Source: Cruorifilaria tuberocauda
Lineage: Eukaryota > Nematoda > Chromadorea > Rhabditida > Onchocercidae
Assembly: GCA_013365365.1 (NCBI GenBank)
Contig: JABVXU010000056.1
Coordinates: forward strand, 124,001-188,000
DNA: 64,000 nt
Direction: 5' to 3'
A model generated the notes under the pieces. It searched no databases. It was not told where the DNA came from and was given only the letters and a program-made list of their open reading frames with translations. Below, in pieces: positions 1-11,500 of the stretch. A program made the translations under genes and the position numbers. How positions within the stretch are numbered: position 1 is the stretch's first letter; the number at the start of each line of letters is the position of its first letter.

Positions 1-257
1 TTTGTTTAAAGTAAAATTTATTAAACGGTTCAATAATAAGAATATTCCTAATTTTTTTTCAGCGAAATAATTAAGAAAATAACAAATAAAAAAATAAGAA
101 AATTTTGTTTGCAATTTTTTCTTTTTTTATAATTAATTAGTTAAATGGAATTTGCGTATTTGATGAAGAAGTAGAAAGTTGCAGCAAATCAAAAGATAAA
201 ATTTGCATGATTGAACTTAAAATAAAATATTGGCATAAAATTTCAGCAAAGATTTGC

Positions 258-875
258 TTGACGTAATTTTTTTGCTTTGTATTCAATTTATACATTTTGC
301 TTATTTATTCAATTTAGATTGTTTTTTAAATAATATTTAAGTTTACGACAGTGCGGTAAAAATATGTTATTTTTACATCATCTAAGTGATAATTTTAGAG
401 GATAGAAAATATTTGTAAAAATTTTACAAAATGATAACACAAATTATTTAAGTTTACAGAAATATTAGAAGGATGTTATCGTTGCCATTCGATACAACCA
501 TTTGTAAAGTGAACTGCATGACGCTTATATTTTCTTTTACATTGTTACTTTTTTCATTCCAGATATGTATTTCGGAAATTTCTCCCTTCAGTTTTTTAAT
601 TTTCGACAACCAATTTCATTTCCGCCATGCTTCCAATATTAACAGTTTTTATCAAACTTAATTCTATTATTCGCTTATTTTAAAGAAGTTAAAAAAATGA
701 ATGTAAATCAAAATATCACCAGCATAGGATATTGAAAGCCAAACTCCCCTAAAAATTCCATTCGATGATTATTTTTTTAAATTAAATAGAATTGCGTGAA
801 GTTTAATAATTACCCGAAAGTAGTTCATATAGACAACTCGCACAATATATGAGTTTGAAATTAATAATTTAGAAA
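258..875 (+). repeat. Diverged direct repeat, copy 1
   Basis: This block aligns by eye, with many substitutions and small indels, to about 4636-5350 in the same orientation. Shared landmarks in order: ACGTAATTTTTTT, TTATTCAATTT, a CATTCCAGATATGTATTTC core, the AATTTC/TTTCCGCCATG segment near 600-630, GGCATAGG/AGCATAGG, and TAAGTTTGAAATTA-like sequence at the end. No coding capacity is conserved between the copies. Confidence 0.7.
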
Positions 876-1457
876 TTCAAATTTCAAAAATTAAACTTAT
901 TATCAGCAGATAAGTTATTGTACGATCGGTGAGATCAGCAAATGACAAATTTCACGCATTGGATTATTTAATAAATCTATTTGTACGGCAGTATCAATTG
1001 AAATATAAATGGATCAAATCTATGAAAAAAATTTTTCTCAATTTAATAAGTAAATAATAATGAACAACTATTTAAAAAATAAACAGATGATGAAAAGTAA
1101 ATAAATTTAAGTAAAATGCAACATTTATCAATTCATTTGCTTTTCATCATTCACTCATTCTAATTAGGATGACATTTTCACCTTTTCAGAAGAAAATCAT
1201 CACGATAATTTTGTTTTTCTTTTCGCGAACTGATAGATTTCTTCGTTCGAATTGCTAATTTTAATCAATTTTCAATTTACGAAAACGACGTTTTCACGTG
1301 GTCCCATAAATCATTGGAAATAATATCCTAACGTATTCTAACATTCTAACAAATCTCCAAATATTAATCTAATATATCTGTTTATGTTATCACAAATGAA
1401 AAGCAAAGTGAAGACTCCTCAACACTTCCGCCTTCTCCAACATCCTTCTCTACCTAT

Positions 1458-1624
1458 CTGTGTTTCTGTATGTGTCTGTGTGCATGTGTATGTGTGTGTG
1501 CGTGCATGTCTATGTGTTCATATGTGTGTATATAAATACATAGATATATGTACGTGTATGTGCGCAAAAATGCGTGTATGCGTGCGTGTGTGCGTGCGTG
1601 TTTGCGTGTATGTCTGTATGTGTT
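1458..1624 (+). repeat. TG-rich imperfect microsatellite
   Basis: About 165 bases of alternating purine-pyrimidine TG/TGTA/TGCG sequence. It produces Cys/Val-rich reading frames that are artefacts of the repeat. Such tracts can adopt Z-DNA. Confidence 0.9.
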
Positions 1625-4600
1625 CAATGCTGGACGTTTGGCACAATTTGTCTTGTTTTTGGTGAAGAGGAAAATTTGTTTGGCACAAAAGACAGATGAA
1701 CAGACTGTGATGGAAAAATTAAACTTCCGACATACGTAAGCCGGAAACGTCAGCTGTTAAACAACCATCTCCGATAAATCTTGAGAGCGGTGACTTTGAC
1801 TTATTTTAATGGAACAATGAGAGCTCCCGTTGTCATTCTGAGAGTTCTCGGTTCCAACACTCGGAGAACAGTACTTTTTAACAATGCAAAATGTTCTCCT
1901 TCTTTCTCTCTCTCTCTTTCTCTCGATATCTTACAGTGTGATATTAGCTCTTTTGTTCTTACTGTTAACAAATTAATAATATTAACATTGAATGACTTTT
2001 TTTAAAACCATTATTGGATCGTTTATTTTAGTTTAAATAAATTAACTCTTCGAATATATTCGATTCATTTCAATTTATTGAAAAATTCTTCGAAAGACGA
2101 ACGCATATATTTATTATCATCGGAAGATAAATTCACTAAACAAATGATTGATTGATCAGGGATACAGGAGGAAACTAATTTACTCTTTTTTGAGCAAAAT
2201 TTGAAATCTTTTTTTCTTGCTAATAGGAAAATTTCAAAATGAAAATTGCAAATATTTAGGAATGGAAAGAAAGAAAACATTCCATTTATTATTTCCTTTT
2301 TCATCATCGATTGTGTTTTAATACCGCTAGAGAAAGTTAGCAAAGAAAGCTTGAAATGAATGAAACAGTCCAAATTTAGCAAAACAGCCTATCTCTGACA
2401 TCTGACTACTTGAAGGAATAGCCTAGATTACTGGCTTAGTTATGTTTTCTCGATGGCCAAAACGTATCAGTATTTCTATCCATTTCAATATCTTCCTCTC
2501 TGTCTCTCCCTCTATCTCTCTCTCTTCGCAACCAAGGTTCATTATTTTTTAAAAATCCCTATCTCATTTCTACTTATATCCTTTTTGTTTTTCATTTCAA
2601 TACAAACTTTAGTTCAAATGAAGTTTTATGGTGTAATATTTCAATACATCATCCATCTGCGGTAAAACCGTCTTTTTTTTCCTGATATTTTATGGAAATA
2701 TAACTCTTCATGAATATTTTGAGTAATTTGACAACTAGAAAACTATGGATTTATTCTATTCATATCATTAATTAATTTAAATTTTTTGAAATTATTGTAT
2801 GGATAAAATTTTTACTTGAAATATTGGTTGAAGCTAATAAGAGTTAAAATAAATGTTATTTATTCAAAAGATATGTTGTCTGATACATCGAATGAAAGGT
2901 TTAGACGGAAACGTTTCAAAAGATCATGGCTTTTTAGGTCTTTTTTTTGCTATTGATCATTAAATAAAGTTCAGTGAATTACAATATGATAAGTCATTTT
3001 TGGTCTAAATTTTTTTTTCAAAAATTTCTAAAATTTTATCAAAAGCGAAACTTACTTTCCTTCCTATAATACATAACTTTTGTAGACTATCTTGAGCAGA
3101 AAACATGTAAGCTGCTCCGTGAACCACAGTTAAACAATTGAGCTTAAAGTAATTGCGAAAGGTCACCAAAGTTCGTGGGAAATCAAAAAAGACGAAGAGA
3201 GCATAAGGATTTGAGAGGAAGTTAGGGTTTGCTAGATTATCGAAACACTGTAATGTTAGGAATTGAGGAGGCATTCAGAGAGTGAACGCTTTTCCAGTAA
3301 GCGAATAGGGAGAAAGAAAATGAGGAACAGTAGAAAGTATATCATTGTTCTGGAGTGGCAAAGATAGAGAGTGCTAGCAAAAGGTAAGTGAGCGAACGTT
3401 TTCCGGATCGATTTGAACGGTAATGGAGTTTTTCGATGTTTGCGGGAAAGGTTAATTGAATTTTTCTTTAAAGAACTTCAAACGTGCGCTGTCTTTTTTG
3501 CAGTCTTTTTCCGGTTCTTACAAACGTTTTTACGAAATTTTTGTTGGTAGAAGAGAAAGAAAAAGGAACAGGAATTAATGTTAGCAAATTCACTCATTTA
3601 TTTCATTATTCTGTGTGAAAGCTTATCTTGGAAAATTGTCGAGCGATATTTAATTTTGATTCAATGAATAAATGATGAATTGGATGAAAAATATGCAAAT
3701 CATTTTCTAACTTTTAGAAATAGTTTTCTTCTAGATCTTGATAGCCAAAATAGTAAATTCTTCGGTTTTATCTTCATTCGCATATCTTTCCACAGAATCA
3801 CGACCTAATTCCACATTGTTTTTTTGTAGTTATGGGATTTCCTTAACAGAACAGATTTTTATTCTATGAAGGATACTATTTAAATTTAAAAGTATTGGAA
3901 ATCGAAACAAAATTTGGGTGTTTTTGGAAGGAGAAGCATGTTTATCAGCACTGTTATCATGACAAATATTTACTTAAGCTAAGTTAAATGGACACGATGG
4001 GAATGAAAAAGCACATGGGTTGGTGAAAAGGAGCAGAAGAGAGGTGGAATATGCTTGCATTTGGTTTCAATTGATTGCATTCAAAAAAAAATGCTTACAT
4101 CCTTATCAATTGGAATTGATTTATTTCATTTCATATTTCTTTTCATATTTCTTTTCCTTCTCCTATTTATTCAGTCATTTATTCGATTACCGAATAGATC
4201 ATAAATTAGTTATCCAACTTGCAAATTGTTTAATAAATTGGTTCAATTATTCAGTTGAATCGTTTGATAAATTAATTTCTTTACTAAAGCTTTTTTTCTT
4301 CTCTCTGCCATCATACAGTCATCCAATCTTATTCATTGTCATCATCGTCGTTGTCCTAACCTCTAACCGTATTAATTGATATCTCTTTCTCTCTTATAAT
4401 CAATTATTCTTATTTCAACTTGAATTAGAAAATATAATGTAGCAATTTAAATATTTAGTATATTTCGTCCGATTTTACTTATCGAAATGTTTTATTAAAG
4501 TAGCTGTTTAATTGAAAAAATTAGAAATTTCCCTATCTTTATCATTATAATAAGGTCATGAATTTTTTTTAATTCTAAATTCGTTATTTCACCGGTCAAG

Positions 4601-4635
4601 ACTTATATATGATAAAGAAAGGTATATTACCGCGA
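1625..4635. other. Non-coding upstream region
   Basis: AT-rich DNA with a short CT tract at 1895-1924 and no convincing gene on either strand. A strong donor AAG|GTAAGTG at 3383/3384 follows a slightly less AT-rich stretch (3280-3383) and could be an untranslated first exon of the NTE gene; the ATG at 3320 inside it meets a TAG before the donor. Confidence 0.5.
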
Positions 4636-5350
4636 ACGTAATTTTTTTAGTATTTAATTTTACTCATTTATTCAATTTCGTTTAAATATTCCTCCAACTT
4701 ATTCCTTCAGTAATAAAAATGTCACAAAATGGTACATAAATTATTTGAATTTGAGACATTAGAAGAATATTGTGGTTTTCATTCAGTGCTATCATTTGCA
4801 AAGTAATGTGAACTGTGCAGGGGCGTATATTTTCTATTACATTGTTGATTTTTTTCATTCCAGATATGTATTTCCGGAAATTCCTCTTCTCAATTTTTTA
4901 ATTTCCGACGACCAATTTTATTTCCGCCATGATTTCAACGTTAAACGTTTTTATCAACTCAGTTCTGCTATTCACTTATTTTATTATGGAACACGTATGT
5001 TTTCGTTTTTCCAAGTTCTTTTTTATATTTGATTTTGTTTACAATGAACATTAGATATGACGTGCGGAAACTGGTATTATTGCTACGTCTCCTCGCGGAC
5101 ATAGGTGAACAGTGAAAGCTGAGTGTTAAGGAGGATCAAAGTGTATCATCGTTATTTTAGCGTGCATAAATCAAGATGTCATCGGCATAGGGTGTGGATT
5201 CCACACATTCCAGAAAAATCTTGTATCAATGGCTGTTTTATTTTATGTAAATTTCGTAGAATCGTACTATATTCGCTGTTTATGTTTTCTTCAAAATAAT
5301 GATATGCACAAGTTGTAAGATAATAAGTTTGAAATTAGTAAAATTATTAA
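4636..5350 (+). repeat. Diverged direct repeat, copy 2
   Basis: Second copy of the block at 258-875, ending about 170 bases before the first recognised NTE exon. The most similar part is 4780-4980, with CATTCCAGATATGTATTTC and TTTCCGCCATG in the same spacing as in copy 1. Copy boundaries are approximate. Confidence 0.7.
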
Positions 5351-5519
5351 GTAAAAAAAAAATCATTCTTCATCTGTACATGATTGTTGTAATTACACAA
5401 CCGGGAAAAGCTTCAGTTCGGCAAATTGTAGAGTCCTTCTCATTTTCTCCAGTTAACAGTTTTTAAATATCCAGACGTCTTATTTTCGTCTTTTTTTTTA
5501 CAATTCGTCTTATTTTCAG

Positions 5520-8500
5520 GCGCTATTCTTCGGCGCAGTAATCATTGCATTATTGATTGCTTGTAAACTTAATGCTCATTTTACCAAACTTGTCGCTGCG
5601 GAAAGCGCCAGTGGGAGTGAAAGTAATTCTTTAATATTTAATGGTTAAATGTAATTTTTTTTTAACATGCATTATTAAATTGCCTTTTTCTTGTGGGAAG
5701 ATAAAGCTTTTTTTCACACACTTCATTTTCTTTTTTGATCAAAATTGAATGCATTCCTTCTTTGAGGATTTAAGCGAATTAAGCTAAAAGTTCGATACGC
5801 TTAATTGTTCCGCACTGTATATATGTTCCGTAGTTTGAATTTGAAATTTCATTAATAGATTTTTCAGTTTTATTATTTTCACAGTTCTGTAATTTCAGAA
5901 AGTTTCATTAGATTTTCTAATTGGCTATTTGTAATTTGGTTCACTTATTTTATCAGTAAAAGTGTATGGCAAGAAATGTTATGAATAATTAACCTTGCTT
6001 GGTGATGGATAAGTGACAACTTCGTGCTTATTAGAGTTACAAAGTATACAGCTTCGAAGATTCGAGTACATGAGTAAAGATGTATAAAAAAAGAAAAAGC
6101 CAGCTAGTAATCTTTATTAATTGTTAAGGTGATCGCCGTGATGTTTCACCAGTTCGTGAAAAAGAAGAAGAAAATTACGATTTAGATCGTCCAAGCAATC
6201 GAACTTCTTTGGGATTAGCGCGCAGTCGACGTCTGGAAAAAGATAGACGGACCATGGATTGGGTTCAAGATGCTCGGAAAATTTGTCGCCAATTAATGGT
6301 AGTGTCATCATCATCATCATCAATCATCATCATTACCATGATCACCATTATCATCATCAGCATCATCAACGTCATCGTCATCACCATTATCATCATCATC
6401 ATCATCACGCCTCAGGCTCAGTCCAATTCCCTATTAATTTCTTCTTTTCCTCCTTAGATTCATTGTCGTTCATCCATTCTTCGCTTATGGTTCTCTTTTT
6501 TCATCTTAGATTCTTATAGATTGATTCATACTGAAAAGTTAATTCTGCAGGTTGCGTTCAGTTTCACGTGCGTTGAGTCCGAGAATGAAACATATTTCTG
6601 TATTCTTCTGACATTTTCAAAGATGGACAAGAAGTATCTGCATGTAGATCTGCGATATTTGACGGAACTGCCTGGATTTCGAATAGGGCACAGATTCCTT
6701 TCAAGTTCATCGATGAAGAACTTGGAAATTATTGAGTAGAGCTGTTGTGATCATCCTTAGAACGATAGGCAATTTAGGGTTTAGGTAACTAATCTTTAAA
6801 ACGCCGAAATTTTGTTAGAATCGTAGTTTTACATAAAATTTGCAATAATGGCCTTTTTTAATGAACAGTATAAGCTTTTTGCAGTTTATACGGGACATAC
6901 CGGCTGTGCGGTTCTGAGGAAGTGCGCAGTGTGGTCTCGCGGTGAGCCTGTTTTTCTTAATCTTTACAATTTTTATGAGTTTGGAGTTGTTTTTAAAATT
7001 TCTCCTTTTCATTCCTACAAGACTGAAGAAACAGACGAGATGACAGAATGCTTTCTGATTACAGCGAAAGAAAAAATCGAGTAGTTTTTATCCTGTAGTT
7101 GAAAAAGTTGACGACAATTAAGAATGCATTTTAGTAAAGTATTTTTGGGTCTTTCTTGGGTCATACTTGAAAATTTTAAGAATTCAAGTTTTCTTTTTAA
7201 ATTCGGATCCCGATTTTTAATGCCTTTGATCGAAATATTATAATATCATGATACTATTAGATTTTTCTTAGGATTTCCTGGATGCTTTTTCATGGATCAA
7301 TTTGAATTTAATTGTTTGCTGATAATATAATTAAGTGATGATGAAGTAGACGAAGGTTTATGGACGTAATTTTAAGGAATAATTCACTTGCTGGATGTGA
7401 TGATATGATGTTGGGGAAAAAGCGTTATCGTTCTGGGAGAATTGTCTACTTATATCATAAATAACGAATAATGATGAGGTGCAAAAGATAAACTTCTAAA
7501 ATGCTTCCAGAAGAAAACCATTCAGTGCATTTTTCTTTAGAGAAATCTTTGATTTTTCCATACTATTCTGCCGAAGCTGCTATTTTCCTTTTCACTTACT
7601 TTATTACCAGCTTTTCGTCGAATAAAAAAGGTAGCAGTAGGCAGGCAAAATAATATGACCATTTTAATTGTAAAAAATTTTATGTTTTCTACGGTGCAAC
7701 CGTGTAAGAACTTGGTCGAATCGCTGCATACACTCAATAATTAAAGCTATTCTGATTGCGATTGTCTTTATTCCGGATAATTTAAAGAATTTTTTAGTCT
7801 CAAAAGTCAAATTATCTACCCTCATCGATGCGACGTCGACATTCCAATGTTGGTCCGCTTCAACTTGCTCGTGCTGCCAAAGAGTTTGTTATCGCTCCAT
7901 TTTTGCTTTAGTTCTAGTACTGCTGAAAATCGTAACAGGTTCTATCTCTGGTGATCTTTTGTATTTCTTGGTGATCTTTGACCCCACCACCGTTCGTTTA
8001 TTATTGATTATTTTCATTTCTTAAACTTTATTGTCGATATTTGAAATAGAGTTTATAATAATCAGAAATTCTAATTTAAGCTTAACAATTTAGAGAACTT
8101 GGAACGATATCTAGTTTCGATCAATCGGTAGTATAATTCTGATTGATCAAAATCACAAAATATTCTTTATCAGTAATAAAAGGAAATTAATGCTTCCCAA
8201 TTTTTCAGCTTCATTGTTCATGGTAGTAATGCCAAATTCCAGCGACAACTTTCGGAAATGACAAAAAGGACACTACCTAAACCTCCTTCTCAGTTTTTTG
8301 AACCCTCGGAAGTTCCCAACGTTCCACAAAATGAAAAACCAGAAGTGTATTATGTTTTACACAATATCAAGTAAGTCTTGTAATTTTTCTTTTCATATCG
8401 AAAAGTTTTTTGCGGAAATCATTCCCAACTTGATACTTTCAGTATTTGATTACAGAAAATAAGTATTAAAGTAAGTATAATCTACTATACTGAGTTACTA

Positions 8501-11500
8501 TACCAATTTTCTGTACTGAATTACAAAAAATAAAATATAATTAATAATGAATAGAATCTAATATATTGAAATCAAAATCATCGTACTAAATGCTTTTTTT
8601 TGGTTCTCACTGTATCTGCCTTTTTTTCTTTTAGAATGTTGGAATTGCCATCAGAGTGGTATGGAGAATGGAAAGATCTAACAGTAGTAGAATATAAGGC
8701 GAATGATTATCTGATCAGAGCTGGCGATAAAGATAACTGCGTTATTGTTGTTCTGGAAGGAATCGTTGCTGTCTTTATAACGGTATATTTCTGAAATAAA
8801 AGGTGGTAGCAAAGCTAAAAAATTGTTTCATTCTCTCCGTCATCTCCGCAGTTATTCAATTTCAATTTGGATTATGAAAGCATACTTGATATATTATAGC
8901 ATAATGAAGGAAAAGAACTCATGGTTCGGAAAATTAGAGTTGGCGATAGTTTCTTCAGTCTTTTATCGATTTTGGATGTCTTGATGGTATAATTCAAGTT
9001 TTTTCAAATATTTTTCATCAAAAATTATGTACTTGTTATCGTTGTCTTGTCATAGTTCGTAATCTTGTTAGAAATAATGAGTGAACTATATATAATATAT
9101 TCTTTTATGTTATATAATTGCCTTCTCAGTTTTATTAATTTTTGATATTTAATTTCCTTTCAGAATCATGAAATAACTTTCCGAAATATATCAGTGAAAG
9201 CTTTAACCGCATGTCGAATTGCTAAGTACGTTTTCATATTTACTGGTCTTATCAAAGAATGTTTATAAAATATTATGAAATATAAAAAGAGAAAAATTGA
9301 TAATAGAATAAAAAATAAAAGAATAGTGGAAAGATATTGAACTTTTGGAGTAGGAATAGCTTAACACAAGTTTCCATTACTATGCAGTATGTTAAATATA
9401 AACTAAGTGAGGCTATAGCTTGTATGATCATAACAGCATTGAAAAGCAGAAATTATTGTGGTTTTTTATCCCTATTTATTCATGTATTAATTTTTTCTCA
9501 TTCGTTTTTTTACTCCTAAATTAATGATTTAATTGTTGCTATAGCTTTGTGCAGTAACAAGTTTTATAGGTTTTTGATTTCACTTCGTCCACCCAGCATG
9601 CGGTGACAGACACATAAGAAATAAATCACCTTGAAATGTCTTCAATAGGGTCACATTACTTACAGAATATTTGAACAAAATATAGTTTAGACTGCAGACT
9701 ATTTGAAAGAAAATTTGAGCGCTTTTGAATGCTACACATTGCATAAAAAAGCATTATGTAAAACAGTGACTCTAAAATATTTTAAAGAAAATACCTACAT
9801 ATTTTTGTTTTCTGAGATGTAAATCCTCAAAATTTCTGATTTTGCGGATGAATTTTAATTTTTAGATACAACGTATAGAAATCTTTATAGATGTAGCATG
9901 AGTAGCTTTCGGGATTCATTCGTTAAGAATCCTAAATCTTGGGTTCGACCAATTCAAATTGTCCTAACGCGATTGCTGCATGTTACTTTGACGACACTTC
10001 ATCAGTATCTTGGCTTAAGTATCGAATTAGCGAAAAAGGTGAATATATTGATATTCATTTCATGAGATCCAGAAACAGTACGACTTTCGATTTTTTCTAT
10101 AAAACCTAGCTGAGAGTAAGTATTTTTATTTATCAATCATTCTGCTCATTTAATATGGTCAAAAATATTAAATATTTAGCTCATTTCAGCGTCCTGATGA
10201 AAGGCGCAATATCGATGAGCGTCATCGGCATCAATCTGGAGCCACTTCTTCATTTCGTCTGCAAGCTAAAATTCGACCGCGTGTTTGTCGTCTAAATAGC
10301 CTTGATGGTAAATTGTTATTGTTTGTAGTCCAAGTTTTATTTTTGTTTTCATTTTTCAATTTCTTTCTTATACATTGACATGAATCCCGTATATCGGCCA
10401 CAATTTTCAATTTCCTTTTTGAGATACGAAGGAATATACGATGACAGCACAACGATGGTTTGCTGAGGTACTTCACCTAGGTGCCAGTGCTGAAGCAACA
10501 GCACTTTTCTCAGGCCGTATAACCATTGAGAATATTCCCGAGAAGCATCTTATTGTAGAGCAAAATTCTGAAGCCGAACTGTTAATTATGGTCCTTAATG
10601 GTATTCTAAGTATTTCACAGGTTTTTTCTTTTTTATTTGTTTGCAATAATTAAGGTAGTCGATGGTTCGATACATAAAAATTTGTAACCGATTAAGTTTC
10701 AATTTCTTCGGAAGCCTAACTATTATTCGCTATAATATGTTGAATCAGGAAAATGTTGTGACAGCTAACACGATTTAATATGCTATCAATATTTAATTCA
10801 TTTTTTAATTCCAAGAAAATTTAATGCAGGAACCGATTGATGGTGAGGATGAGAATGCGGATGACGAACACGTTTTAATATATCCACACGAACTTATCGG
10901 AGGATTACAATTACTTACTGGGGAGCCATGGTTTGTTACAGTTCGATCTCATACGTATGCAATATACGCCACCATTTCGAAGAAAGATTTCTTTGAGTTA
11001 GTTTTTATTCTTCTCTAGTCTCTGATAACGTTGCTATAGAAACAAGGTCAGAAAAGTTAATGAAATTGAATTAATTTTGATTCAATCAATTATAATTTTC
11101 AATTACGATCAATTATAATTTTCAATTACAATCAATTATAATTTTCAATCAATTACAATTTTCAATTATAATTTTTTTATTACTTTCATTTTTTAAAAAA
11201 AAAATTATTGTGAACTTTAATACAATCGATGAGTTCCAATATTTGATAGCATTTTGCTTTTCCCCAGTAATTAAAAATTTTTATGGTGATTTATGTTAAG
11301 GTTGGTTGATATTCATCCAGAAATCATTTTACCAGTGGCGCATTCAGTTATTCGTCGATTAAGTTCTTTTGTTCGAAACGTAGATTTTGCAATTGACTGG
11401 GTACTCGTCGATTCCGGACAGGCTGTATATAAGTGAGTTCTCTTTTCAGAACTCATTAAAAGAAATGATCTAAAAATAACGTTTGCTTTGTCAAAATTAA

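Noticed and set aside
1384..1739. Cys/Val-rich reading frames
   Set aside because: They are translations of the TG-rich microsatellite; no start context, splice signal or domain.
2065..3274. Minus-strand frames of 105 and 89 codons
   Set aside because: Composition is that of AT-rich noise (Phe, Lys, Ile, Ser), with no motif, partner exon or conservation signal.
875..4636. Long-terminal-repeat retroelement bounded by the two direct repeats
   Set aside because: No gag, protease, polymerase or integrase fragment, primer-binding site or polypurine tract could be recognised between them; kept only as an alternative explanation.
6209..6519. His-rich and Ile-rich frames beginning in an NTE exon
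   Set aside because: Their first part is the real exon in another or the same frame; the rest is the intronic CAT microsatellite.
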